This document shows positions 1-5,553 of a stretch of 7,320 nt of DNA, one piece after another; the stretch's first letter is position 1; every line of letters starts with the position of its first letter. Location: the NCBI GenBank assembly GCA_938049125.1, contig CALICR010000028.1:1-7320 (forward strand), in the 5' to 3' direction. Made by a program: the position numbers and the translations under genes. Under the pieces are notes generated by a model. That model made no database searches, was not told the origin of the DNA, and saw nothing but the letters and a program-made list of their open reading frames with translations. This DNA comes from an uncultured Clostridia bacterium. GTDB taxonomy: Bacteria; Bacillota; Clostridia; Oscillospirales; Oscillospiraceae.

Positions 1-414
1 GCGGTCTACGGGCCGATGCTCGCGGGCTGCGTCACGCTTCGGGATGCGGACCTCGTGACCTTCGTCCCGGTCAGCCGCCTCCGGCGCTTCTCCCGGGGCT
101 ATGACCAGGCGGAGCTGCTGGCGCGGGAGACGGCGAAGACGCTGGGCCTGCCCTGTGCGCCGACGCTCACGCACCGCCACACGAAGCGACAGTCCCGGAT
201 GCGGGACGCTGCCGCGCGGCGGGCCAACGTCTCCGGAGCCTTTTCGCTGCGGCCCGGCACGGACGTGGCCGGGAAGCGCATTTTACTCATCGACGATATC
301 TGTACCACCGGCGCGACCATGGCGGAAGCGGCCCGGGTGCTCCGCACCGCCGGTGCGGAATGCGTCCGCGGCGCAGTGCTGGCCGTGACCGATGAGACGA
401 AGAACAGCAGGTGA
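1..414 (+). CDS. comF: ComF-family phosphoribosyltransferase (5'-truncated by window)
   Basis: The open frame runs from the window edge to a TGA stop, so only the C-terminal 137 residues are seen. The first in-frame ATG (16) is internal, not a real start. The visible part is a type I phosphoribosyltransferase domain of the ComF/GntX kind. An 'RGYDQAELLA' segment (residues about 32-41) is followed by 'QSRMRDAAARRANVSGAF', the usual R-N-GAF stretch. Then comes the PRPP-binding loop 'LIDDICTTGAT' (residues about 96-106), with the paired acidic residues and TTGAT expected of PRPP binders. The N-terminal zinc-ribbon half typical of ComF proteins would lie upstream of the window. In naturally competent bacteria ComF takes part in DNA uptake or processing; in other Firmicutes the family is widespread and its substrate is unclear. 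No other competence gene is visible, so a competence role is not shown here. The mreB-like gene starts 4 nt after the stop, so the two are probably co-transcribed. Confidence 0.88.
   Translation, partial: AVYGPMLAGCVTLRDADLVTFVPVSRLRRFSRGYDQAELLARETAKTLGLPCAPTLTHRHTKRQSRMRDAAARRANVSGAFSLRPGTDVAGKRILLIDDICTTGATMAEAARVLRTAGAECVRGAVLAVTDETKNSR
409..414 (+). promoter_or_regulatory. Shine-Dalgarno site fixing the mreB-like start
   Basis: AGGTGA ends 4 nt before the ATG at 419 and overlaps the TGA stop of the comF-type gene. An earlier in-frame ATG at 392 lacks such a site and would add nine residues that MreB proteins do not have. The site therefore favours 419 as the start and suggests translational coupling. 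The same AGGTGA core is used by the tmk gene. Confidence 0.6.
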
Positions 415-418
415 AGCT

Positions 419-1450
419 ATGTTAAAACTTTCGAGAGATCTCGGTGTCGATCTCGGCACCTCCAACGTCGTCATCTACGCCGAAGGCAAGGGCATTGTCC
501 TGCGGGAGCCCGCCGTCGTCGCGGTGGACAAGACCAGCGGCAAGGTGCTCCAGGTCGGCGCGGCGGCCCGCAACATGATGGGAAGGACACCGGGCAACGT
601 CGTCGCCATCCATCCGCTGCGCGGCGGCGTCATTTCCGACTATGAGCTGACGCAGAAGATGATGGCTGCCTTCCTTTCCAAGGTCATCCGTTTCTCCTTC
701 ATTAAGCCCCGCGTTGTGGTCAGCGTGCCCAGCGGCATCACGGAGGTGGAGGAGCGCGCCGTCATCCAGGCCATCATGGAGGCCGGCGCCCGCCGCGTCT
801 ACCTCATTGAGGCCCCCCTGGCCGCCGGGCTCGGCGCCCAGCTCGACCTCGACGGCGCCAACGGCCACATGGTCATCGACATCGGCGGCGGCACCACGGA
901 CATCGCCGTGCTCAGCATGAACGGCGTGGCCGAATCCTCCTCCGTCAAGGTGGCGGGCGACGCCTTCGATGAGGCCATCGTCCGCTATATCCGGAAGAAA
1001 TACGGCGTTGTCATCGGCTCCAACACCGCCGAGGAGCTGAAAATGACCATCGGCTGCGTCTATCCCCGGGACGACACCTTCGTCATGCAGACCAAGGGCC
1101 GCGACGTCAAGACCGGCCTCGCCAAGGAGATCGTCGTCCAGGCCAACGACGCCATGGAGGCCATGTTCCCCATCGCAAAGCAGATCGCCGAGGAGGTCCT
1201 CGGCGTGCTGGAGCGCTCGTCGCCGGAGCTCATCGCCGACGTGTCCGTCAACGGCATCGTCCTGACCGGCGGCAGCAGCCAGATCTGGGGCATGGACCGG
1301 CTGCTGGCCGAGGTGACGAAGATCCCCTGCGTCGTGGCCGACGATGCCGATTCCTGCTGCGCCTACGGCTGCGGCAAGAGCCTCGGTTGGATCCGTCAGA
1401 TGCAGGAGGGTACCATCAACATCGCCCGCAAAAAGCTGCTCAAGGACTGA
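419..1450 (+). CDS. mreB: MreB/Mbl-family rod-shape-determining actin homologue
   Basis: This is a 343-residue bacterial actin, the normal MreB length. Such proteins form ATP-dependent membrane-associated filaments that guide the elongation peptidoglycan machinery. Visible motifs include the phosphate-1 loop 'DLGTSN' (11-16), 'GKGIVLREPAVVAV' (23-36) and 'VSVPSGITEVEERAV' (111-125). Further on are 'EAPLAAGLGA' (141-150), phosphate-2 'VIDIGGGTTDIAVLS' (162-176), 'VAGDAFDEAI' (188-197) and the adenosine-site 'LTGGSSQIWG' (292-301). The N-terminus 'MLKLSRDLGV' is short and could carry membrane contact, as in Gram-positive MreBs. The C-terminal segment around 319-333 reads 'DADSCCAYGCGKSLG', whereas classical MreB has a DDPL...GTGKAL-type segment, so this looks like a divergent paralogue. 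No mreC or mreD follows; the gene ends in a terminator. I cannot tell MreB from Mbl or MreBH by eye. The symbol is a family-level choice. Confidence 0.93.
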   Translation: MLKLSRDLGVDLGTSNVVIYAEGKGIVLREPAVVAVDKTSGKVLQVGAAARNMMGRTPGNVVAIHPLRGGVISDYELTQKMMAAFLSKVIRFSFIKPRVVVSVPSGITEVEERAVIQAIMEAGARRVYLIEAPLAAGLGAQLDLDGANGHMVIDIGGGTTDIAVLSMNGVAESSSVKVAGDAFDEAIVRYIRKKYGVVIGSNTAEELKMTIGCVYPRDDTFVMQTKGRDVKTGLAKEIVVQANDAMEAMFPIAKQIAEEVLGVLERSSPELIADVSVNGIVLTGGSSQIWGMDRLLAEVTKIPCVVADDADSCCAYGCGKSLGWIRQMQEGTINIARKKLLKD

Positions 1451-1456
1451 ATCCTG

Positions 1457-1489
1457 CGGCCCGTCCACGGTGTGGGGCGGGCCGTTTTT
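1457..1489 (+). terminator. Intrinsic terminator after the mreB-like gene
   Basis: A 7-bp GC stem (CGGCCCG at 1457-1463 with CGGGCCG at 1478-1484) is extended by an inner CCAC/GTGG stem (1465-1468 with 1472-1475) closing a 3-nt loop. It is followed directly by five T residues (1485-1489). It begins 7 nt after the mreB-like stop and ends just before the Shine-Dalgarno site of the next gene. Most transcripts of the left block should therefore end here unless there is readthrough into the next gene. Confidence 0.85.
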
Positions 1490-1494
1490 GAAAC

Positions 1495-1500
1495 GGAGGG
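1495..1500 (+). promoter_or_regulatory. Shine-Dalgarno site deciding a TTG start
   Basis: GGAGGG lies 6 nt upstream of TTG at 1507. It is the only good ribosome site near the start of the phosphopantetheinyl transferase frame, and the first in-frame ATG codes for residue 53. The TTG is therefore the start. The site lies only 6 nt beyond the T-tract of the upstream terminator. Confidence 0.75.
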
Positions 1501-1506
1501 ACCCGC

Positions 1507-2136
1507 TTGGAGACTGTCTATCTGGTGCCTGCGGCGCTGCTGCGGGACGAGGCGCTGGCCGGGCGGGTCTATGCGTGCTGTCCGCCCGCCCGCCGGGCGC
1601 GGCTGGAGGCCGTCCGGGATCCCGAGGCGCAGCTGCGCAGCCTCGCGGCGTCGGCGGCCTTGATGCTGGCGCTCCGGGACGCGGGCCTGCAGCCCGAGGA
1701 GGCCGGGCTGGCCCTGACGGCGGCGGGGAAGCCGTACCTTCCGGCGCAGCCCGGGATCCACATCAGCCTGAGCCATTCGGGCGGCCTCGCCGTCTGCGCA
1801 GCGGGGGACCGGCCCCTGGGCGTCGATATAGAACGGCCCCGGACCTTCCGGTCCTCACTGCTCCGGCGCTGCTTTTCCGAGGCGGAGCGGGCTGCGGCAG
1901 AGCCGCTGCAGCTCTGGGTCCTCAAGGAGAGCTTCGTCAAGTGGACCGGAGAAGGCCTTTCCGCCCTGCCGGGGAGCGTTCTGCGCTTTGAAGGAGACGC
2001 CGTGTCCGCTCCCGGCACGGCGGCCGTGTTCTGGGACACGGTCCTGCCCGGTGGGTACCGCCTCGCCCTCTGCGGCGGAGGACCGGACCCGTTGGTCCCG
2101 CAGCTCCGGACGGCAGACCGGCGTGATCTTGGGTAG
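1507..2136 (+). CDS. 4'-phosphopantetheinyl transferase, Sfp/HetI type
   Basis: This 209-residue protein should transfer the 4'-phosphopantetheine arm from CoA to a conserved serine of an acyl, peptidyl or other carrier protein, in the cytoplasm, with Mg2+. Seen in sequence: 'GKPYL' (74-78), 'SLSHSGG' with H90 (87-93), the metal-binding 'GVDIE' with D107 and E109, 'CFSEAE' (122-127) and the signature 'WVLKESFVK' with K140, E141 and K145 (137-145), followed by 'GEGLS'. These match the order and spacing of Sfp-type enzymes, which are normally about 210-240 residues. The start is a TTG. The gene sits between the mreB-like terminator and a hairpin that overlaps its own stop, so it is either read through from upstream or has a promoter I could not pick out in the GC-rich DNA. 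No carrier protein, NRPS or PKS gene is present, so the target cannot be assigned; serving fatty-acid ACP is possible. Confidence 0.93.
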   Translation: METVYLVPAALLRDEALAGRVYACCPPARRARLEAVRDPEAQLRSLAASAALMLALRDAGLQPEEAGLALTAAGKPYLPAQPGIHISLSHSGGLAVCAAGDRPLGVDIERPRTFRSSLLRRCFSEAERAAAEPLQLWVLKESFVKWTGEGLSALPGSVLRFEGDAVSAPGTAAVFWDTVLPGGYRLALCGGGPDPLVPQLRTADRRDLG

Positions 2137-2160
2137 ATCACGCCGGCTGTTCCTTATTTT
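2118..2160 (+). terminator. Hairpin terminator overlapping the phosphopantetheinyl transferase stop codon
   Basis: A perfect 12-bp stem (2118-2129 with 2135-2146) closes a 5-nt loop, TGGGT (2130-2134). It is followed by a T-rich but interrupted tail up to TTTT at 2157-2160. The TAG stop (2134-2136) starts at the last loop base. The tail is imperfect, so termination strength is uncertain. The convergent minus-strand gene stops within the tail (2154-2156). Read on the minus strand the same hairpin has no U-tract after it, so it can serve that gene only as an RNA 3'-end structure or a weak terminator. Confidence 0.68.
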
Positions 2161-2960
2161 GCCGGAGGGCACTTGGGCGGGAAGAAGGAGTCCACGGGAA
2201 ACTCCACTTGGTTGAAAACCTCACAGGGGTCCGAGTCCTCGGAGCATGCCGCTGCGTCGGAAAATTCCTTGGTTGGCACGCAGTAGTCAAAGGCGGGCAG
2301 CAGCAGCTGGGTCTCCCGCTGCATCCGGATCAGGGAGAACTGGCCCAGGGTGATGTAAAGCCGCTTCACCTCGCCGTTCAGCACCAGCTCGCCGTCGAAG
2401 CAGCTGAAGATGCCCTCCGGCAGGTCCGAAAGGGCAGCGTCGCAGCGGCAGCAGCTGCACGCGTCCAGCAGTTTGGCCGAGAGGATCATGGGATCGACGG
2501 CCTCAACCACGGCCTCCGGCGCGGCCCGGTCCGTCTGGGCGCTGCCGTCCGCACAGCCCGGCACGCTGTCGCTGGTGAAGACCTTGGCCCCCTGCTCGCC
2601 GCCGAAGAGCACGACGCGCTTCGAGAAGACGGCGAGGCCGAAGATGGGCACCGGCCTGGCGTTGCCCATCAGGGCGTCGGCCAGAATGCGGTAATAGTAT
2701 GTAAGGTCCACGCTGTAATAGCCCCGGTGGAAGGGGACCGGCGCGACCTCCAGCGCCACGTGCAGCAGCTCGGCATAGCGCGCGCGTGCACCGGCGGCGC
2801 GGTCCAGTGCGCACTGGGACTCCCGGGTCAGATAGACGCGGAGATCCTCGATGCAGTCCTTGTCGCGGAAGGAGTCTGTGACCTTTGCGGTATGGATACA
2901 GACGGCCTCCCGGATGTCGTTCAGGTTGACGGGGCACTTCGCCTGTGTGGGTTCTGCCAT
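2154..2960 (-). CDS. Cysteine-rich conserved protein of unknown function
   Basis: This is a 268-residue protein I cannot assign a function to. It has 14 cysteines (about 5 %), including a tight 'CSCCRC' cluster at 168-173 and others at 9, 21, 36, 50, 136, 187, 227, 239, 246 and 264. There is no signal peptide or membrane segment. The N-terminal part has 'DKDCIEDLRVYLT' (33-45). The middle has 'VAPVPFHRGYYSVDLTYYY' (72-90), which looks like beta strands. Near the end is 'LPAFDYCVPTKEF' (221-233), then a proline-rich 'FPVDSFFPPKCPP' tail. From memory this resembles a conserved uncharacterised family of Clostridia, with similar 'DKDC.EDLRVY' and 'PVPF.RG.Y.VD' stretches; that is a recollection, not a search. 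A spore-coat-like or metal-binding role is conceivable but unproven. The start at 2960 is chosen over an in-frame ATG at 3002 because AAAGGAGG lies 8 nt upstream of it. The gene is monocistronic in the window, convergent with the phosphopantetheinyl transferase and divergent from tmk. Confidence 0.85.
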   Translation of the reverse strand: MAEPTQAKCPVNLNDIREAVCIHTAKVTDSFRDKDCIEDLRVYLTRESQCALDRAAGARARYAELLHVALEVAPVPFHRGYYSVDLTYYYRILADALMGNARPVPIFGLAVFSKRVVLFGGEQGAKVFTSDSVPGCADGSAQTDRAAPEAVVEAVDPMILSAKLLDACSCCRCDAALSDLPEGIFSCFDGELVLNGEVKRLYITLGQFSLIRMQRETQLLLPAFDYCVPTKEFSDAAACSEDSDPCEVFNQVEFPVDSFFPPKCPPAK

Positions 2961-2968
2961 GGGAAAAA

Positions 2969-2976
2969 CCTCCTTT
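2969..2976 (-). promoter_or_regulatory. Strong Shine-Dalgarno site for the cysteine-rich protein
   Basis: On the minus strand AAAGGAGG lies 8 nt before the ATG at 2960-2958, a near-perfect anti-16S match and the best in the window. It rules out the upstream in-frame ATG at 3002 and suggests high translation of this gene when transcribed. Confidence 0.8.
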
Positions 2977-3039
2977 AGATGGATCAAGCAGATCGCTTTC
3001 ATAACAGTTTATGCCGAAGCCCGGTTTGTGTGAAAGCCA

Positions 3040-3068
3040 TGGACAAATGGCGGAAACTATGGTAAAAT
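3040..3068 (+). promoter_or_regulatory. Sigma-A-type promoter of the tmk operon
   Basis: A -35 box TGGACA (3040-3045, five of six to TTGACA) and a -10 box TAAAAT (3063-3068, five of six to TATAAT) are separated by exactly 17 nt. The -10 is preceded by TGG, an extended -10 TGn element (3060-3062). Transcription would start near 3075, giving a leader of roughly 25 nt before tmk. The sequence here is AT-rich compared with its surroundings. No operator-like repeat is obvious around it. Confidence 0.75.
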
Positions 3069-3100
3069 GAAATGAACTATTGCACGGCAGGTGATGCACC

Positions 3101-3772
3101 ATGGGAAAGCTGATCGTATTCGAGGGGACTGACGGGTCCGGAAAGTCCACCCAGTTCAAGCGTCTGACGGAGCGGCTGGCGGCGGAGGGACGGCCCTTCC
3201 AGCGGCTGGTGTTCCCGCAGTATGACAAGCCCTCCTCGGCCCTCATCCGGATGTACCTCGGCGGCGAGTTTGGCGCGCATCCGCAGGATGTGAACGCCTA
3301 TGCCGCCTCGACGTTCTACGCCGTGGACCGCTACGCCTCCTACCGGCAGGTCTGGCAGTCCTGGTACGAGAGCGGGGGACTGGTCCTCTCGGACCGGTAC
3401 ACCACCTCCAACGCAGTGCACCAGGCATCCAAGGAGCCGCCGGAGCGCCGGGCCGAGTTCCTGCGCTGGCTCTACGACCTTGAGTACGACCGCCTGGGTC
3501 TGCCGCGGCCGGACCTGGTGCTCTACCTCGACGTGCCTGTGGAGTTCACGGCCCAGCTGATGCGGCACCGCGAGGCCGAGACGAACACCCATGCGGACAT
3601 CCACGAGCAGGACCTCGCATATCTCCGGACCTGCCGGGAGATGGGCCGCTACGCCGCGGACTATTACGGCTGGAAGCGCATCCGGTGCGTCGAGAACGGC
3701 GCGCTGCGCAGCATCGAGGCGATCCATGAGGAGATCTACGCGCTGGTCGCCGCCTGTCTGGAGGAATCCTGA
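3101..3772 (+). CDS. tmk: Thymidylate kinase (dTMP kinase)
   Basis: This 223-residue P-loop kinase should phosphorylate dTMP to dTDP with ATP in the dTTP synthesis pathway. Visible are the Walker A loop 'GTDGSGKST' (9-17), 'FPQYDKPSS' (38-46) at the place of the family's FPxY segment, 'DRYAS' (76-80), and the family signature 'DRYTTSNAVHQ' (98-108). Also present are the strand 'DLVLYLDVP' (138-146) and a LID region around 155-170 with R155, H156 and R157. Length is normal (200-225). The sequence is somewhat unlike the E. coli or B. subtilis enzymes (Y79-A-S after DR, VHQ instead of AYQ), as in some clostridial forms, so another nucleoside monophosphate kinase role is a minor alternative. The start ATG has AGGTGAT (3089-3095) 5 nt upstream. 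The gene leads a four-gene operon and its TGA abuts the next ATG. The common partner holB is not next to it. Confidence 0.88.
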   Translation: MGKLIVFEGTDGSGKSTQFKRLTERLAAEGRPFQRLVFPQYDKPSSALIRMYLGGEFGAHPQDVNAYAASTFYAVDRYASYRQVWQSWYESGGLVLSDRYTTSNAVHQASKEPPERRAEFLRWLYDLEYDRLGLPRPDLVLYLDVPVEFTAQLMRHREAETNTHADIHEQDLAYLRTCREMGRYAADYYGWKRIRCVENGALRSIEAIHEEIYALVAACLEES

Positions 3773-4339
3773 ATGGTCTATATTTTACTTGGAGACGGAT
3801 TTGAAGAGATGGAGGCTCTCTGCGCCTGCGACATTCTGCGGCGCGGCGGCGCGGCGGTCACGACGCTCTCCGTGAGCGGCCAGCCCGTCCGCGGGGCCCA
3901 CGGCATCGCGGTGACGGCGGACCGGACCGTGGAGGAGGCGTCCATGAAGGACCTTGAAATGGTCGTCCTGCCCGGCGGCCTCGGCGGCGTCTCTACCATC
4001 CGGGCGAGCCGCGCGGCCATGGACCTCATCGCCCGGGCCTGGGCCGCGGACCGCTATGTGGCCGCCATCTGCGCCGGGCCAACGGCGCTGGCGGAGCTGC
4101 ACATCACCGACGGCCGCCGCGCCACCTGCTATCCCGGCCTGGAGCCGGAGATGGGCACAGCCCGGATGCAGCCCGGCGCACAGGTGGTCCGGGATGGACG
4201 CCTCATCACCGGAGAAGCGCCCGGTGCGGCAATGGCCTTCGGCCTCGCGCTGCTGGAGGCACTGAAGGGACCTGAGACAGCCGCCGCCGTGGCGGCGGGC
4301 CTCGTACTGCGCCCGCAGGGGGCGGGAAAGGAGCACTGA
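3773..4339 (+). CDS. DJ-1/PfpI-family protein (YajL/ThiJ-like)
   Basis: This 188-residue protein of the DJ-1 superfamily has a cytoplasmic flavodoxin-like fold. It shows 'GDGFEEMEA' (7-15), with E14 matching the conserved glutamate that contacts the active cysteine. It also has 'VVLPGGLGG' (64-72) and the nucleophile elbow 'AAICAGPTAL' (97-106) with C100. Toward the end are 'DGRLITGEAPGAAMAFGLAL' and 'VAAGLVLR'. The similarity to human DJ-1 runs over the whole length. The position of DJ-1 His126 is Y120 here ('CYPGLEPEM'); E. coli YajL also lacks that His, so this is not disabling in itself. Family activities proposed include redox sensing, chaperone and glyoxalase/deglycase functions, the last debated; the in vivo role here is unknown. 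It starts directly after the tmk stop (TGA-ATG, no gap), with GGAGGA (3760-3765) 7 nt upstream inside tmk, so it is translationally coupled. mltG follows after 2 nt. Confidence 0.92.
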   Translation: MVYILLGDGFEEMEALCACDILRRGGAAVTTLSVSGQPVRGAHGIAVTADRTVEEASMKDLEMVVLPGGLGGVSTIRASRAAMDLIARAWAADRYVAAICAGPTALAELHITDGRRATCYPGLEPEMGTARMQPGAQVVRDGRLITGEAPGAAMAFGLALLEALKGPETAAAVAAGLVLRPQGAGKEH

Positions 4340-4341
4340 CC

Positions 4342-5553
4342 ATGGCCGAAGACGACCGCAGAGACGAGTCCGGACGGCGCGAGAGCTATCTCCACGCTGA
4401 GACCGGAGTGGAGGAGCGCGGGGACGCGCCCCGGGAGATGACAAAGATGAAAATTCCGAAGCCGCTGCGCGTGCTCGTGTACCTGGCCGCCGTGCTGGCC
4501 GCGGGCTTCCTGCTGGCCTACGTGGGCTGGATCTGCGCCGGAGACGTGTTTGCCCTGTCCAAGCCGGACCGGCAGGTGGAGGTCACCATCGAGGACCAGC
4601 CGACGGTGGACGGCGTCACGGACCTCTTGAAGGAAAAGGGCCTCATAGAGTACCCCTGGCTCTTCAAGCTCTACTGTGCGCTGACCCACGCCGGGAGCAA
4701 GTTCAGCCCCGGTACCTACACACTGAACAACGTCTATGACTACCATGCACTGGTGAACGGTCTGCGGGCCACCGCAGCCACCCGGGAGACCACGGAGGTC
4801 ATGATCCCCGAGGGCTATACCTGCGCCCAGATCTTCGCCCTGCTGGAGGAGAAGAACGTCTGCTCCGCCGAGGAGCTGGAGAACGCCGCCGCCAGCTATA
4901 TGTTCGACTACGAGTTCTTAAAGGACCTGCCCTACGGCGCGGCTAACCGGCTGGAGGGCTACCTGTTTCCGGATACCTACCAGTTCTACATCGACGACAC
5001 GCCGGAGCGCGTGCTCTCCAAGTTCCTGGACAACTTCTCCTGGAAGTTTACCGAGAAGCTCCAGGAGGACATCGCCACGCTGAACGACCGCCTGCGCCAG
5101 AAGATGACGGAGAATGGCTTCACCGAGGAGGAGATCGCCGCAAACCAGATGGACCTCCACAAGATTGTCATCGTCGCCTCCCTCATTGAGAAGGAGACCG
5201 GCGGCGCGTCGGAGAGCTCCAGCATCGCCTCGGTCATCTACAACCGCCTGACCAGCAAGGTCTACCCGCTGCTGGAGATCGACGCCTCGGTGCGCTACGG
5301 CCTCGACAAATGGACCGAGGACCTGACCGCCGAGGACCTGGCCGCGGACACGCCCTACAACACCCGGCGCAACCCCGGGCTCCCCGCCGGGCCCATCAGC
5401 AACCCCGGCATCGACAGCATCCGCGCCGCCCTCTATCCGAGAGATTCCTCCTACTATTTCTATGTGCTGACGCCCAGCGGGTTCCACCATTTCTCGGAGA
5501 ACTACTATGAGCACGAAGCCTTTATCGAGGAGATGAACCGAAATGCAGGATAA
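4342..5553 (+). CDS. mltG: Endolytic murein transglycosylase MltG (YceG-like)
   Basis: This 403-residue membrane enzyme should cleave nascent glycan strands internally, leaving 1,6-anhydro ends and setting strand length or releasing them from the membrane. It has a charged cytoplasmic N-terminus of about 40 residues, one transmembrane helix (about 42-65) and then the extracellular part. That part has a LysM-like region (about 78-155) and the YceG domain, with 'LEGYLFPDTYQF' (204-215) and 'IVIVASLIEKETG' (275-287) holding the catalytic glutamate E283, which matches E. coli E218. Also seen are 'SVIYNRL' (297-303), 'LEIDASVRYG' (311-320), 'PYNTRRNPGLPAGPISNPG' (338-356) and 'YFYVLTPSGFHHFS' near the end. 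All these are family signatures and the length is normal for Firmicutes. AAAGGAG (4327-4333) lies 8 nt before the ATG. The 3' end overlaps the U32 gene by 11 nt. It sits in an operon with tmk and a DJ-1 gene and probably shares the promoter at 3040. Confidence 0.96.
   Translation: MAEDDRRDESGRRESYLHAETGVEERGDAPREMTKMKIPKPLRVLVYLAAVLAAGFLLAYVGWICAGDVFALSKPDRQVEVTIEDQPTVDGVTDLLKEKGLIEYPWLFKLYCALTHAGSKFSPGTYTLNNVYDYHALVNGLRATAATRETTEVMIPEGYTCAQIFALLEEKNVCSAEELENAAASYMFDYEFLKDLPYGAANRLEGYLFPDTYQFYIDDTPERVLSKFLDNFSWKFTEKLQEDIATLNDRLRQKMTENGFTEEEIAANQMDLHKIVIVASLIEKETGGASESSSIASVIYNRLTSKVYPLLEIDASVRYGLDKWTEDLTAEDLAADTPYNTRRNPGLPAGPISNPGIDSIRAALYPRDSSYYFYVLTPSGFHHFSENYYEHEAFIEEMNRNAG

Larger units (their letters stand above)
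2961..3100. other. Divergent intergenic region between the cysteine-rich gene and tmk
   Basis: These 140 nt separate two divergent start codons and are the most AT-rich part of the window. The tmk promoter lies in the right half. For the minus-strand gene I find no good sigma-A -35/-10 pair. The only candidate is CATAAACT on the minus strand (3012-3005), which resembles the -10 of sporulation sigma-E promoters (CATACAnT), without a convincing -35. No inverted repeat long enough to be an operator or riboswitch was seen. Confidence 0.45.

Noticed and set aside
392..418. Upstream ATG at 392 as the start of the mreB-like gene.
   Set aside because: It lies inside the comF-type coding region, lacks a ribosome site and adds nine residues absent from MreB proteins; AGGTGA before 419 fits better.
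422..1468. Long open frame on the minus strand (348 codons) opposite the mreB-like gene.
   Set aside because: Its product is an artefact-like run of D, G, A, H and L from reading GC-rich codons backwards, with no family motif, while the plus strand carries a full MreB. Long antisense frames are expected at this GC content.
2208..2978. Open frame on the plus strand (256 codons) opposite the cysteine-rich gene.
   Set aside because: No recognisable motif or good ribosome site. The minus-strand reading has a near-perfect Shine-Dalgarno site and a coherent protein resembling a known uncharacterised family.
4111..4150. Loss of the DJ-1 histidine (Tyr at residue 120) as a sign of an inactive protein.
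   Set aside because: E. coli YajL also lacks that histidine, and the catalytic cysteine and glutamate are kept, so it is normal variation.
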